NCBI RefSeq assembly: GCF_014931275.1
Contig: NZ_CP063110.1
Span: forward strand, 186,001-250,000
Direction of reading: 5' to 3'
Length of the DNA stretch: 64,000 bases
Source of the DNA: Haemophilus parainfluenzae
GTDB lineage: Bacteria; Pseudomonadota; Gammaproteobacteria; Enterobacterales; Pasteurellaceae
A model generated the notes under the pieces. It did no database searches. It saw nothing but the letters and a program-made list of their open reading frames with translations, and was not told the DNA's origin. This document shows, in pieces, positions 47,012 to 55,828 of the stretch; the stretch's first letter is position 1; every line of letters starts with the position of its first letter. A program made the position numbers and the translations under genes.

Positions 47012-48205
47012 TTATTTAACTCTCGATGTCATGATATATAAAAAAGGAAGTATAATACCTGCTCCTAATATGCTAGCAAAGGGGACATATTCAACCCCAA
47101 ATTGCATAAAGATCGACAACCCTCCTAAATACAGTATTGTAGAAAGGATTGAGCATAATGATATCCATTTATTCTTTCCGTAAAAGAAAAGGTAATTTAC
47201 TAAAATTAGATAAGGTACCGAGAACATTGTGGCAATAAGGAACATAATAATATAGTACTTTGTTCCCCAGAACTGTTCCCCTAAAACAAAAATCACAAAT
47301 TCCTCTGGAATTGCCCACATAATAATAGAAGGAATAGGAATTAAAAGTAATGAAAGCAATGTTAGTTGGTGTACTTTCTGTAAAGTAATCTTCTTTTGTT
47401 TTAATGCTTCATAAAAATAAGGTATTGCAGCCTTATTTATTGCTTGAATAATGACTGCAAGCACCAACGCAATTTGAGCCCCCATAGCATAAAGACCTAA
47501 TTCAGATTCGGTAAATTTATTATAAATAAATACTCGATCTAATTGACCTTTTATAAACATGCTGATCTGATGAAAAGCTAACGGAATACCAAATCCTAGA
47601 AAATATAGAAAACCTTTTTGATACTCTGCTATATTAAAAGACTTTCTTCTATGCTCCCTAAAATAGGAAAAATAAACCAATATAAATATTATTAAGTTAC
47701 CTAAGAATAGTGCAAGAAATCGCTTGCCAACAAGATCACTGTGAGAGAACTCCAAAAATAATACCGTTAATAATGTTGTCAACAATGCACTTCCAATTTG
47801 AATTAAAGTATACGAGATTGCCTTTTTCTGACACTGTTTTATACATAATTGAACTGTTAAGAAAGTTTGGAAAATTGAGATCAAAATTAAGTATGCTAAA
47901 ATTTCAGAATGAAAAAAATAGCAAAATAACAATCCTACGGAACCTATCAGTAAGGCGTAAGCATATCCTGAAAATAAGATCAAATTTATCGAGCGCTTTC
48001 CATAAAAATAAAAGTACCTTGTAACAGCACCTTCTTGACTGAAACTAATAATAATAATAAGTAAAGATAATATTGTTTGATAATAGGATAATTCCCCAAA
48101 GCCGTTTACACCTAATTTTCTAGACAAATAAGGTAACAGTAAAAATGGGAAAATTTTAGCAACTATCTCACCTATTAAGTAAATAACACTATCTTTTAAG
48201 ATCAT
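47012..48205 (-). CDS. wzx: O-antigen flippase Wzx
   Basis: 397 residues with about twelve hydrophobic segments and the family start LKDSVIYLIGEIVAKIFPFL, followed by LLPYLSRKLGVNGFGELSYY. It moves the undecaprenyl-linked repeat unit to the periplasmic face. Not frameshifted. Lies between the acetyltransferase and the sialyltransferase gene, four bases from the latter. Confidence 0.88.
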   Translation of the reverse strand: MILKDSVIYLIGEIVAKIFPFLLLPYLSRKLGVNGFGELSYYQTILSLLIIIISFSQEGAVTRYFYFYGKRSINLILFSGYAYALLIGSVGLLFCYFFHSEILAYLILISIFQTFLTVQLCIKQCQKKAISYTLIQIGSALLTTLLTVLFLEFSHSDLVGKRFLALFLGNLIIFILVYFSYFREHRRKSFNIAEYQKGFLYFLGFGIPLAFHQISMFIKGQLDRVFIYNKFTESELGLYAMGAQIALVLAVIIQAINKAAIPYFYEALKQKKITLQKVHQLTLLSLLLIPIPSIIMWAIPEEFVIFVLGEQFWGTKYYIIMFLIATMFSVPYLILVNYLFFYGKNKWISLCSILSTILYLGGLSIFMQFGVEYVPFASILGAGIILPFLYIMTSRVK

Positions 48206-48211
48206 AAATTA

Positions 48212-48712
48212 TCATTTATAAATGAAAGTATTAAAACCAACAACCGTTGTGCCATCAGGAACATCTTTTGTAACTACAGCATTAGCGCCTATTATGCAAT
48301 TTTTACCAATAGTAATATCACCTAAAACCTTTGCCCCACATCCTATAATAGTATCTTGACCAACAATTTGCTGACATGGTATACCTCTTTTTTCTTTCTC
48401 GTCAAACCTTAATGCACCGAAAGTAACATTCTGATGGATAATAACTCCATCAGCTAGCACTGCTCCACCACCAATGACAATTCCTGTAGGATGGCGAAAA
48501 ACAACATTACCTAATTTACAACTAGGCGTAATATCACAAGCAAACTTACGAAATATCCTTTTATGCAATAAAAAGACCAATAGACTATTAATTTTACGAA
48601 GAAATTTACTATCTTTATATCTTTCTATATTTTGATTAAAACGTTGCATCAATCTTATTAAAAAGATCAACTCCTCACTTAATGACCTTAAAAAAAATCT
48701 ATACAATTTCAT
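48212..48712 (-). CDS. Hexapeptide-repeat acetyltransferase (serine acetyltransferase-like)
   Basis: 166 residues. A left-handed beta-helix is evident from V-I-G-G-G-A-V-L and I-I-G-C-G-A-K-V repeats, with the active-site-like GVIIHQNVTFG (about 89-99) and the C-terminal IIGANAVVTKDVPDGTTVVG. It overlaps neuC by one base, so it acts in the glycan pathway. Possible substrates are sialic acid hydroxyls or the amino sugar made by the dehydratase/aminotransferase pair. Confidence 0.82.
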   Translation of the reverse strand: MKLYRFFLRSLSEELIFLIRLMQRFNQNIERYKDSKFLRKINSLLVFLLHKRIFRKFACDITPSCKLGNVVFRHPTGIVIGGGAVLADGVIIHQNVTFGALRFDEKEKRGIPCQQIVGQDTIIGCGAKVLGDITIGKNCIIGANAVVTKDVPDGTTVVGFNTFIYK

Positions 48713-49881
48713 TACTTATTCTCTAAATCATAAAACCGCTTCGGTTTATTTTCATTCTCACTAGCTAAGAACGCTTTAATCAGTTCATAAGCCTTTTCTG
48801 ATGAATTTTCTTGATAATACGGATTTACCATTGTAGGCAAGCATTTTTGGAAATCATCAGATAATAAATGTTGAATCCCTTGTTCAATAGATTGTCGGTT
48901 ACTTTCTACATCAATAACTGATTCACCACGAACGCGTCCTTCTTGCCTTTTCCCAATATTTACTGTTCCTACTTGTAAAGAAGGCGCTTCTAACAAACCT
49001 GATGAACTATTACCTATTAACCCTTTTGAATACTTAATTAAAGCTAAATATTCCTCCGGTTTTACCGATGTGAAAAATGCAAATCGATTTTCATCTGCAT
49101 AACTTTTTACTTTGGCAAATATGACATCGGAATGCGTGTCAGAATTAGATCCAATAAACACAAATTGATAATCTGACTTAAAGGAATCTAATGCTAAAAG
49201 AAGCTGATCAACTTGCTCTTCTACAGATTGCCCAGTAATAGTTTCAGGATGAAATGCAACCATAAAATACGGTTTATTTTGCAAATTTAACTTAAAAAAC
49301 AACCGCTCTTTTGATGGCAATTCTAAACTTAGTCCATTTTCAGCCCCAAGAGAGCCAATGTTATGCACACTTTCAGGAAGTTCGCCAAGCTGAATCACTC
49401 GTTTACGATATACTTCTGTCGCTGTGAGATGCAGTTTTGCCATTTTTGTAATACAGTGGCGAATAAACTCATCATAATTGCCTAATGTTTGCTCGCCACC
49501 ATGCAAATGAATTAATGGAATGTTATGTATTGCAGCAGCCGTTGCTACAGAAAGTATTTCATAACGATCACCTAATACCATTACTGCATCATAATGATTT
49601 TTCTGGAAATGTTTACCAAAGAGATCGAGGGTTTCAGCCATTGAAGTTAAAATTGTTTGGTTATTTTGGCTATCAAGTTTTACTGCTATTCTCTCAGCAA
49701 TATTAAACCCATCTTGCTCAATCACATTTACGGTATTTCCATATTGAGGAGCAAGGTGCATAGCGGTTACAATCAATGAAAAATCCAACTCATTGTCTTC
49801 TTGTAATCGTCTTAGTAAGCGCTTAACAATACCGTATTCAGCACGTGAGCCTGTTACATAGGCAATTCTCTTTTTCGTCAT
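48712..49881 (-). CDS. neuC: UDP-N-acetylglucosamine 2-epimerase (hydrolysing), NeuC
   Basis: Forms N-acetylmannosamine and UDP, the first committed step of sialic acid synthesis. The 389 residues closely follow E. coli NeuC: KRIAYVTGSRAEYGIVKRLL, AVMVLGDRYEILSVA (about 95-109), IHLHGGEQTLGNYDEFIRH, IGSLGAEN, and GNSSSGLLEAPSL (about 291-303). The glutamate-rich active site is intact. This pattern supports Neu5Ac rather than legionaminic acid as the product. Confidence 0.93.
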   Translation of the reverse strand: MTKKRIAYVTGSRAEYGIVKRLLRRLQEDNELDFSLIVTAMHLAPQYGNTVNVIEQDGFNIAERIAVKLDSQNNQTILTSMAETLDLFGKHFQKNHYDAVMVLGDRYEILSVATAAAIHNIPLIHLHGGEQTLGNYDEFIRHCITKMAKLHLTATEVYRKRVIQLGELPESVHNIGSLGAENGLSLELPSKERLFFKLNLQNKPYFMVAFHPETITGQSVEEQVDQLLLALDSFKSDYQFVFIGSNSDTHSDVIFAKVKSYADENRFAFFTSVKPEEYLALIKYSKGLIGNSSSGLLEAPSLQVGTVNIGKRQEGRVRGESVIDVESNRQSIEQGIQHLLSDDFQKCLPTMVNPYYQENSSEKAYELIKAFLASENENKPKRFYDLENK

Positions 49882-51137
49882 AGCTCTGATTTGATGATCT
49901 CTTCCAATAACTGATAGCCTTGTTCATTCAAATGTAAGCCATCATTAGTGTAGTCTAAGTTTAATTTGCCATAGTGATCACTAAATCTGCTATCTAGAGC
50001 AATCCATCTTGCAGATTTAAGATTTTCTTTTAGAAATGCGTTAAGTTCTCTAATCACTGCATTATTACGATCAATCCTTAAGGCCACAGGGGTAATTTCT
50101 AAGAAATAAAGCTGAATGTTATTATTGATTGCTTTTAATTTTTCAATAACTTGCTGAATGTCTGATAAAATTTGCTCTTTTGTCCAATCAGCATACACGA
50201 TATCATTAGTTCCAAACATCAAAATAGCTTTATTACCTAAAGATTTAATCAATCCTTGATCTAGAATCAAATCAATATATTGTTTAGTAGTAATCCCCGC
50301 AATAGCTAAATTATTAACGGCTTGGTTGTTAACTTCTTCAATATTCCAATAATCTAAAATTGAGTGACCAATTAAGCTGATTTCTTTTGTTTGATTAAAA
50401 TTATCTTTCTTAGCGGATATTGTTTTTTTGATGGTTTCTAATAGGATTTTATCTTTATTACGTTGCTGAAGAATAAAATAGAAATATTCGAAATCAAGAC
50501 GATCATCAATATCAACTGAAACTTCTTTAGCCATAAAATACGCAACACACTTCTCTCCATAGAAGTGTTTTTGCTCTAAATAAGCCTGAGGTTTTGCAGA
50601 AAAAATTGCCCCATTTGGTGAATACTCTGGATGATATTGCTGGCGAGCATAATTAGAATAATCTAATTTAAAGTTTTTTAAACTCTCATCCTCATCAATT
50701 GGACGGGTTAATGTTGTTGGTTTATGCGCATCAGATACAGAAACTAAAAAATCAAATTTATCAAAATGTGCTTCAAATTTTTTATTCGCTTCTTGAATAT
50801 GTTGAGCAGTTCTTAATGGTGAAGTTGGTTGCAGCAATACAAAATAATCATAATCAACATGACTATATCGATTCAATACATCTTCAATTACGACAAAAGA
50901 ACTTGCTTTATCTGAGGATAGCTCGGCAGAACGTTTTATAAATTCAATCGGATAATGAGAAAGTAAATCAATATATTCTTGAGAATCTGTACTTACGATA
51001 ATCTTTTCAAACTCTTCACTTTCTAATGCAGCCTCAATACTATAAGCCATTAGAGGTTTACCATTTGCAAATAAAACATTTTTATTAGGTAACCCCTTTG
51101 AGCCTGATCTCGCTGTAATAATTGCAATTTTCTTCAT
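49878..51137 (-). CDS. neuA: CMP-sialic acid synthetase fused to SGNH hydrolase
   Basis: 419 residues in two domains. Residues 1-225 are the cytidylyltransferase: IITARSGSKGLPNKN (about 6-20), LLQPTSPLRTAQHI (about 102-115), YSPNGAIFSAK. Residues about 235-419 form an SGNH hydrolase: block I is GHSILDYW (GHS instead of the usual GDS), block III MFGTNDIVY and block V NDGLHLNEQG with the catalytic Asp and His. Such fusions are known in streptococcal NeuA, where the extra domain is a sialic acid O-acetylesterase. It overlaps neuC by four bases. Confidence 0.93.
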   Translation of the reverse strand: MKKIAIITARSGSKGLPNKNVLFANGKPLMAYSIEAALESEEFEKIIVSTDSQEYIDLLSHYPIEFIKRSAELSSDKASSFVVIEDVLNRYSHVDYDYFVLLQPTSPLRTAQHIQEANKKFEAHFDKFDFLVSVSDAHKPTTLTRPIDEDESLKNFKLDYSNYARQQYHPEYSPNGAIFSAKPQAYLEQKHFYGEKCVAYFMAKEVSVDIDDRLDFEYFYFILQQRNKDKILLETIKKTISAKKDNFNQTKEISLIGHSILDYWNIEEVNNQAVNNLAIAGITTKQYIDLILDQGLIKSLGNKAILMFGTNDIVYADWTKEQILSDIQQVIEKLKAINNNIQLYFLEITPVALRIDRNNAVIRELNAFLKENLKSARWIALDSRFSDHYGKLNLDYTNDGLHLNEQGYQLLEEIIKSEL

Positions 51138-51151
51138 AATTTTAACCGCTC

Positions 51152-52189
51152 TTATTCTTGATTTGAGAAACGACTATCTTGAATTAATTGATCTTCTTCA
51201 AAATCCATTTCCGCATCTTTACCTAAAATATCATACCAACGCATCGGACTAATACCATTTCCTGGACGTTTAGTGGTCAAATTCTCAGTCGTATAGGTTT
51301 CGCCTTTTTTAATTGGGCAAGCTGCAATAATGGATTTACGGGCCACAATTTTGTTTTTAGCTTCAGAAACAGTAACAATTTTCTCAGAAGAACCTAATGA
51401 TTTTTCGACAGCTCGAATTCCTTCGCAAAGCAATTTCAATTCCTCTGGTGTCACAGATGCTTTATGATCTGGACCTTTAAAATTTTTGTCTAAAGTAAAA
51501 TGTTTTTCAATGAAAGTAATACCATACGGGACAGCTGCAAGCCCTGCAAAATAACCTACAGAATGATCTGAAAAACCCAAATTATAATCAGAGAATAATG
51601 TTTTTAACTGATAAAACGCATTTAAATTTACATCTTCATAAGGGGTTGGGTATTCGGTATTGCAGTGAAGAATAGTAATCTCTTCTTTCTTCATACCATT
51701 TTTTTCTAATACAGATAAGGCATCTTTGATCTCTTCAATAGTCGCCATTCCTGTTGAAATTACCACGCTTTTTCCTTCAATCGGCAAACTAGCAATTTTC
51801 TCTAAGTAAGGTAAGTTAGTTAGTTCGCCAGATGGAATCTTCCATACTTTTTGCTTTTCACTAGCAAGAAAATCAATAGACTCCATATCAAATGGCGTAG
51901 AAAACACTTCTAACCCTAAAGAACGCGCATAAGCTTCTAATTTACGAAATTCATCATAAGAAAGCTCTAGTTTACGAGTCATTTCAAGCTGACTATCTGC
52001 AGTACCTGTAGTTATTTTTTGATATTCCGCTTTCGGAGCATATTTTGAAATCAGTTTATCTGCTTTAAATGTTTGAAATTTAACTGCATCAACACCACAT
52101 TCCTTTGCAACATCTATCATTTTCTTTGCTAACTCAGGATTTCCATTATGATTACAACCAATTTCAGCAACAATAAATACTTGACTCAT
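51152..52189 (-). CDS. neuB: N-acetylneuraminate synthase
   Basis: Condenses N-acetylmannosamine with phosphoenolpyruvate. The 345 residues have the TIM-barrel start VFIVAEIGCNHNGNPELAKK, then DAVKFQTFKADKLIS (about 35-49), FSTPFDMESIDFL, ISTGMA (about 145), LGFSDHSVGYFAG and IEKHFTLDKNFKGPDH. A C-terminal antifreeze/SAF domain (VARKSIIAACPIKKGE, TKRPGNGISP) follows. Two bases downstream of neuD. Confidence 0.96.
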   Translation of the reverse strand: MSQVFIVAEIGCNHNGNPELAKKMIDVAKECGVDAVKFQTFKADKLISKYAPKAEYQKITTGTADSQLEMTRKLELSYDEFRKLEAYARSLGLEVFSTPFDMESIDFLASEKQKVWKIPSGELTNLPYLEKIASLPIEGKSVVISTGMATIEEIKDALSVLEKNGMKKEEITILHCNTEYPTPYEDVNLNAFYQLKTLFSDYNLGFSDHSVGYFAGLAAVPYGITFIEKHFTLDKNFKGPDHKASVTPEELKLLCEGIRAVEKSLGSSEKIVTVSEAKNKIVARKSIIAACPIKKGETYTTENLTTKRPGNGISPMRWYDILGKDAEMDFEEDQLIQDSRFSNQE

Positions 52190-52191
52190 TT

Positions 52192-52821
52192 TTATTCTAC
52201 TTCCTTAATAAATTTTGCTGGAACACCAGCAACAATAGTACGAGGTTTTACGTTACGAATTACAACTGCACCTGCACCAACTACAGCACTTTCCCCGATT
52301 CTCAGTTGGCCAGTGATCACCGATGAGCTTCCAATAAAACAATAATCTTCAATTATAACATCACCATTTAATGTACTATTTGTAGAAATATTACTGTGAT
52401 CGCCAATACAACAACCATGCTCAATTAATGACTTAGTATTGATAATAACATTATCTCCAATAGTAACACCGCTATTTACTATGGCCATTTTCCCTACAAA
52501 AACCCCTCTACCTAGAGAAGAGTTGTTAGATACGACCGCTGTTTTATCAATGATGTTAATAACGTCACATTGATATTTCATAAGCTTTAAATATTTATCT
52601 AGGCGATAAGTGTTATTTCCGATACTTATAAAAAAACTGTAATGTTCCCTTTCTTGGAAATCATCAATCGTTTTAGCAAGAATTGGATAACCTAAATGAC
52701 TCGTTCCTTCTGGTTTAAAATTATCAATGAATCCACAAAATTCATATCTTGATAAATCTAAAGAATCTAGTACAGATTTCGCATAGCCACCTGCGCCAAT
52801 AAAAACTACTTTCTTTTTCAT
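52192..52821 (-). CDS. neuD: NeuD/PglD-type sugar acetyltransferase
   Basis: 209 residues. An N-terminal nucleotide-sugar-binding part (VVFIGAGGYAKSVLDSLD) precedes a left-handed beta-helix with the catalytic-type IEHGCCIGDHSNIST (His about 134) and ends AVVIRNVKPRTIVAGVPAKF. Next to neuB, NeuD is the usual name: a sialic acid O-acetyltransferase. The same fold is used by PglD for amino-sugar N-acetylation, and a role with the dehydratase/aminotransferase pair cannot be ruled out. Confidence 0.85.
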   Translation of the reverse strand: MKKKVVFIGAGGYAKSVLDSLDLSRYEFCGFIDNFKPEGTSHLGYPILAKTIDDFQEREHYSFFISIGNNTYRLDKYLKLMKYQCDVINIIDKTAVVSNNSSLGRGVFVGKMAIVNSGVTIGDNVIINTKSLIEHGCCIGDHSNISTNSTLNGDVIIEDYCFIGSSSVITGQLRIGESAVVGAGAVVIRNVKPRTIVAGVPAKFIKEVE

Positions 52822-52823
52822 TA

Positions 52824-53957
52824 TTAACGTTTTTTAGTACTTTGAATCAATGAACTCAACAAAATAATAAAACTAGAAATTATCAAACCAATAATAAACC
52901 CAATTACAATAATTAATCCTTTTTGGGGCTTATCTTTAATCACCGGATAGTCTGGCTCACTTAAATAATAATATCCGCTAACAGCGCCTTCTTTCTCTAC
53001 TTTTTTCTCTAATGCATTTAATAAATTAACTTGTTTTTCAATATTATAATAATTCAGTGGATAGACTAAAGGTGCATTTTTCAAGGTATTGACCTGAGCT
53101 TGCAAGTACTTTTCTCCCAACATAAATAAATATGAGCCATCACTGAGTTTTGAATCACTAAATGGTACCTTTGCATCACCTAACAATACTTCTGGTACGC
53201 TTACATTACCACTTAAAGATTTTGAATAATCTTTAATCCCAGCTGATTTTGCGATATCTAATGCCGTTGTAAGATTTTCTAACTGAATTTGACGCACAGT
53301 TTCCGTATCTCGTTCAATCTTGTTTTTCTGAACTTCTAATCCACTAAGTACCAAATTAATATTTGCTAGAAAGTCTTTTTTATTTTCAGCAAGCACCCAT
53401 TGGTTTACAAATTGGATATAGTCCAATAATACATTCTGCGCATCTTTTGGCGTCTCAGCAGCAAAACTAACATTCACACCAATTGAATTTGGATCTTTTT
53501 TAGGATCTGGTATGGTAACAATCAGATTTTTATCGACCCAAATAGATAACAGTTTTTGTTTAGCTTCTTCGGAATTAGCATTTTTGTCTGCATAAGTGTT
53601 AAACCAGGCAGATTGAGAAAAGAATGCCTCTTTCAAGCTACGTGAAAATAAAGCCGTTTTAAAGTCATTAAATACCTTTTCTGAAACTTTATCTTGAGAA
53701 AAATCTTTGATATCTAGAATAGATGCATATTCGCTACGAAATGATAAATAATCGCCTAAATTGGCCACCTTAGGCGCAATTACTACTGATTTAGATGTCC
53801 ATTGCTCTTTAGCCGTAAAAGCATAGCCTGCCGCAATGGCGGTACAAACAAAAGCTGATAAAATAATCCATAGTTTTTTCTTCCACAGATTTTTAACTAA
53901 TTCAACCAAATCAATCTCATCCGACTCATTTAGTTTTTGATAACGACTATCACTCAT
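52824..53957 (-). CDS. wzz: Chain-length determinant protein Wzz
   Basis: Inner-membrane co-polymerase that sets O-antigen chain length. The 377 residues have a first membrane helix after a short acidic cytoplasmic N-terminus (LWIILSAFVCTAIAAGYAF, about 32-50), a large helical periplasmic domain, and a second helix near the end (about 342-365), preceded by the proline-rich SEPDYPVIKDKPQKG. First gene after glnA in the locus; its presence implies a Wzy-dependent pathway. Confidence 0.92.
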   Translation of the reverse strand: MSDSRYQKLNESDEIDLVELVKNLWKKKLWIILSAFVCTAIAAGYAFTAKEQWTSKSVVIAPKVANLGDYLSFRSEYASILDIKDFSQDKVSEKVFNDFKTALFSRSLKEAFFSQSAWFNTYADKNANSEEAKQKLLSIWVDKNLIVTIPDPKKDPNSIGVNVSFAAETPKDAQNVLLDYIQFVNQWVLAENKKDFLANINLVLSGLEVQKNKIERDTETVRQIQLENLTTALDIAKSAGIKDYSKSLSGNVSVPEVLLGDAKVPFSDSKLSDGSYLFMLGEKYLQAQVNTLKNAPLVYPLNYYNIEKQVNLLNALEKKVEKEGAVSGYYYLSEPDYPVIKDKPQKGLIIVIGFIIGLIISSFIILLSSLIQSTKKR

Positions 53958-54097
53958 TATTAATCCTTTCTGGTCAATTGAATATACTACAAACTCACCG
54001 CATTCTACCCGACTTCCCCTGCTCTAACAAGGGAATTAAAATAATCTTAATGAATAATGGCTAATCGTAATAACAAAATAAGCTATTGATATAAATA

Positions 54098-54131
54098 AAA
54101 AAAGGCATCACTTAGTAAATGATACCTTTTA
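54098..54131 (-). terminator. glnA terminator
   Basis: AAAGG-ATCA/TGAT-CCTTT stem with one mismatch, A run before and T run after, 30 bp past the glnA stop. Confidence 0.8.
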
Positions 54132-54160
54132 TACATTAAAATCAATTAATTATATATTAA

Positions 54161-55579
54161 TTAAGCATAATACATCTCGAACTCAACCGGATGTGGTGTC
54201 ATATTTAAACGTTCCACGTCTTTACGTTTAACGCTAATAAATGCTTCGATAAAGTCTTTAGCAAATACGCCACCTTGAGTTAAGAACTCATAGTCTTTTT
54301 CTAATGAATTCAACGCTTCTTCTAATGAGCTCGCAACTGCTGGAATATCTTTTAATTCTTCTGGTGGAAGATCATAAAGATTTTTATCCATTGCATCACC
54401 TGGATGAATTTTGTTTACCACACCATCAAGGCCTGCCATCAATAACGCAGCGAATGCAAGATATGGGTTTGCCAATGGATCTGGGAAACGTGCTTCAATA
54501 CGAATTGCCTTCGGATTGGTTACTGCAGGGATACGGATTGAAGCAGAACGGTTGCTTGCAGAGTAAGCCAACAATACTGGCGCTTCAAAACCTGGTACTA
54601 AACGTTTATATGAATTCGTACTTGGGTTAGTGAATGCATTTAATGCTTTAGCATGCTTAATAATACCGCCAATGTAATAAAGTGCGGTTTCAGAAAGACC
54701 TGCATATTTATCACCTTGGAAAATATTTTTACCGTCTTTGCTTAATGACATATTACAGTGCATACCCGAACCATTATCACCTGTGATTGGTTTTGGCATA
54801 AAGCAAGCGGTTTTACCATGTTCTAATGCAACGTTTTGCACCACATATTTATAGATTTGAGTTTCATCCGCTTTCAAGGTTAAGCTATTGAATTTCGTTG
54901 CAATTTCATTTTGACCTGCAGTCGCCACTTCATGGTGGTGAGCTTCTACTACTAAGCCCATTTCTTCTAAAATCAAACACATTTCAGAGCGAATATCGTG
55001 TGCCGTATCAATTGGAGCAACTGCACAGTAACCACCTTTTTTCAATGGACGATAAGCATTGTTACCACCTTCGTATTTTTTATTGGTGTTCCATGCTGCT
55101 TCAATGTCATCAACGGCAAAAGAAGCGCGGTTCATTGATACATCAAAACGTACATCATCAAATAAGAAGAACTCGGGTTCAGGACCAAAGAATGCTTGAT
55201 CCGCAATACCGATTGAACGCATATAGTTTTCGGCACGAATGGCAATTGAACGCGGGTCACGATCATAGCTTTGCATGGTCGTTGGTTCATAAATACTACA
55301 ACGAATAGAGAGAGTTGGGATCTGCGCAAATGGATCAACTACCGCAGTCTCAGCGATTGGCATTAAAAGCATATCGGCTTTGTTAATAGTTTTCCAACCT
55401 TCAACAGAAGAGCCATCGAACATTTTGCCATCTTCAAACATATCTTCATCAACAAGGCTAACTGGGATAGAAACGCCATGTTCTTTACCTTTAATGTCGG
55501 TGAAACGAAGTAGCGCGAACTTAATATCGTTCTCTTCGATCAGTTTGAATACGTTGGCAATTGCATTTGCATTTGGCAT
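54161..55579 (-). CDS. glnA: Glutamine synthetase type I
   Basis: ATP-dependent amidation of glutamate. The 472 residues include DGSSVEGW (about 54-61), metal ligands in [11 protein letters not shown] (about 128-138), [11 protein letters not shown] (about 264-274) and the adenylylation site [10 protein letters not shown] (Tyr about 397-399). A strong GAGG ribosome-binding site precedes the ATG. Marks the other flank of the O-antigen locus. Confidence 0.98.
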   Translation of the reverse strand: MPNANAIANVFKLIEENDIKFALLRFTDIKGKEHGVSIPVSLVDEDMFEDGKMFDGSSVEGWKTINKADMLLMPIAETAVVDPFAQIPTLSIRCSIYEPTTMQSYDRDPRSIAIRAENYMRSIGIADQAFFGPEPEFFLFDDVRFDVSMNRASFAVDDIEAAWNTNKKYEGGNNAYRPLKKGGYCAVAPIDTAHDIRSEMCLILEEMGLVVEAHHHEVATAGQNEIATKFNSLTLKADETQIYKYVVQNVALEHGKTACFMPKPITGDNGSGMHCNMSLSKDGKNIFQGDKYAGLSETALYYIGGIIKHAKALNAFTNPSTNSYKRLVPGFEAPVLLAYSASNRSASIRIPAVTNPKAIRIEARFPDPLANPYLAFAALLMAGLDGVVNKIHPGDAMDKNLYDLPPEELKDIPAVASSLEEALNSLEKDYEFLTQGGVFAKDFIEAFISVKRKDVERLNMTPHPVEFEMYYA

Positions 55580-55631
55580 AAGGAGTCCTCTATTTTGCTA
55601 TGTATATAATCTTTATAAAAATTAAAAGAGC

Positions 55632-55637
55632 ATTATA
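55632..55637 (-). promoter_or_regulatory. Candidate glnA -10 box
   Basis: TATAAT on the minus strand 53 bp upstream of the glnA ATG. No convincing -35, NtrC or sigma-54 sequence was seen nearby. Confidence 0.35.
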
Positions 55638-55706
55638 ACGCAACCGCTTACTTTTTTCATGGGATTTATTTTAAACACTGGCATAGCAGAGTAACGAAAT
55701 ATCGTG

Positions 55707-55712
55707 TATAAT
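55707..55712 (+). promoter_or_regulatory. Candidate typA -10 box
   Basis: TATAAT about 117 bp upstream of typA on the plus strand. No good -35 at standard spacing. If used, the transcript leader would contain the inverted-repeat element at 55734-55801. Confidence 0.35.
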
Positions 55713-55733
55713 TTTTGCCCTTTCGAGATTCTC

Positions 55734-55801
55734 GTAGGGTGAGTTTGACTCACCAATTTAAACTACTTGGACTATTCGGTGGCATAAAAATCCCACCCTA
55801 C
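55734..55801. repeat. Short inverted-repeat element in the glnA-typA gap (68 bp)
   Basis: Ends GTAGGGT and ACCCTAC are exact complements. The left end contains its own hairpin GGTGAG-TTTGA-CTCACC. No coding capacity. It resembles small palindromic intergenic elements but shares no sequence with repeats A and B. It lies in the probable typA leader. Confidence 0.6.
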
Positions 55802-55828
55802 AAAACTTAAACTTTAAGAACGTAATAA

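Noticed and set aside
48712..52821. Legionaminic acid pathway instead of sialic acid
   Set aside because: NeuC follows the UDP-GlcNAc 2-epimerase pattern of E. coli NeuC closely, and the dehydratase/aminotransferase pair is far away and linked to the initiating transferase.
54000..54045. Third copy of the palindromic repeat near wzz
   Set aside because: TTCCC/GGGAA with an unrelated loop lacks both the AAAGAGGGG stem and the AGATTTG tail.
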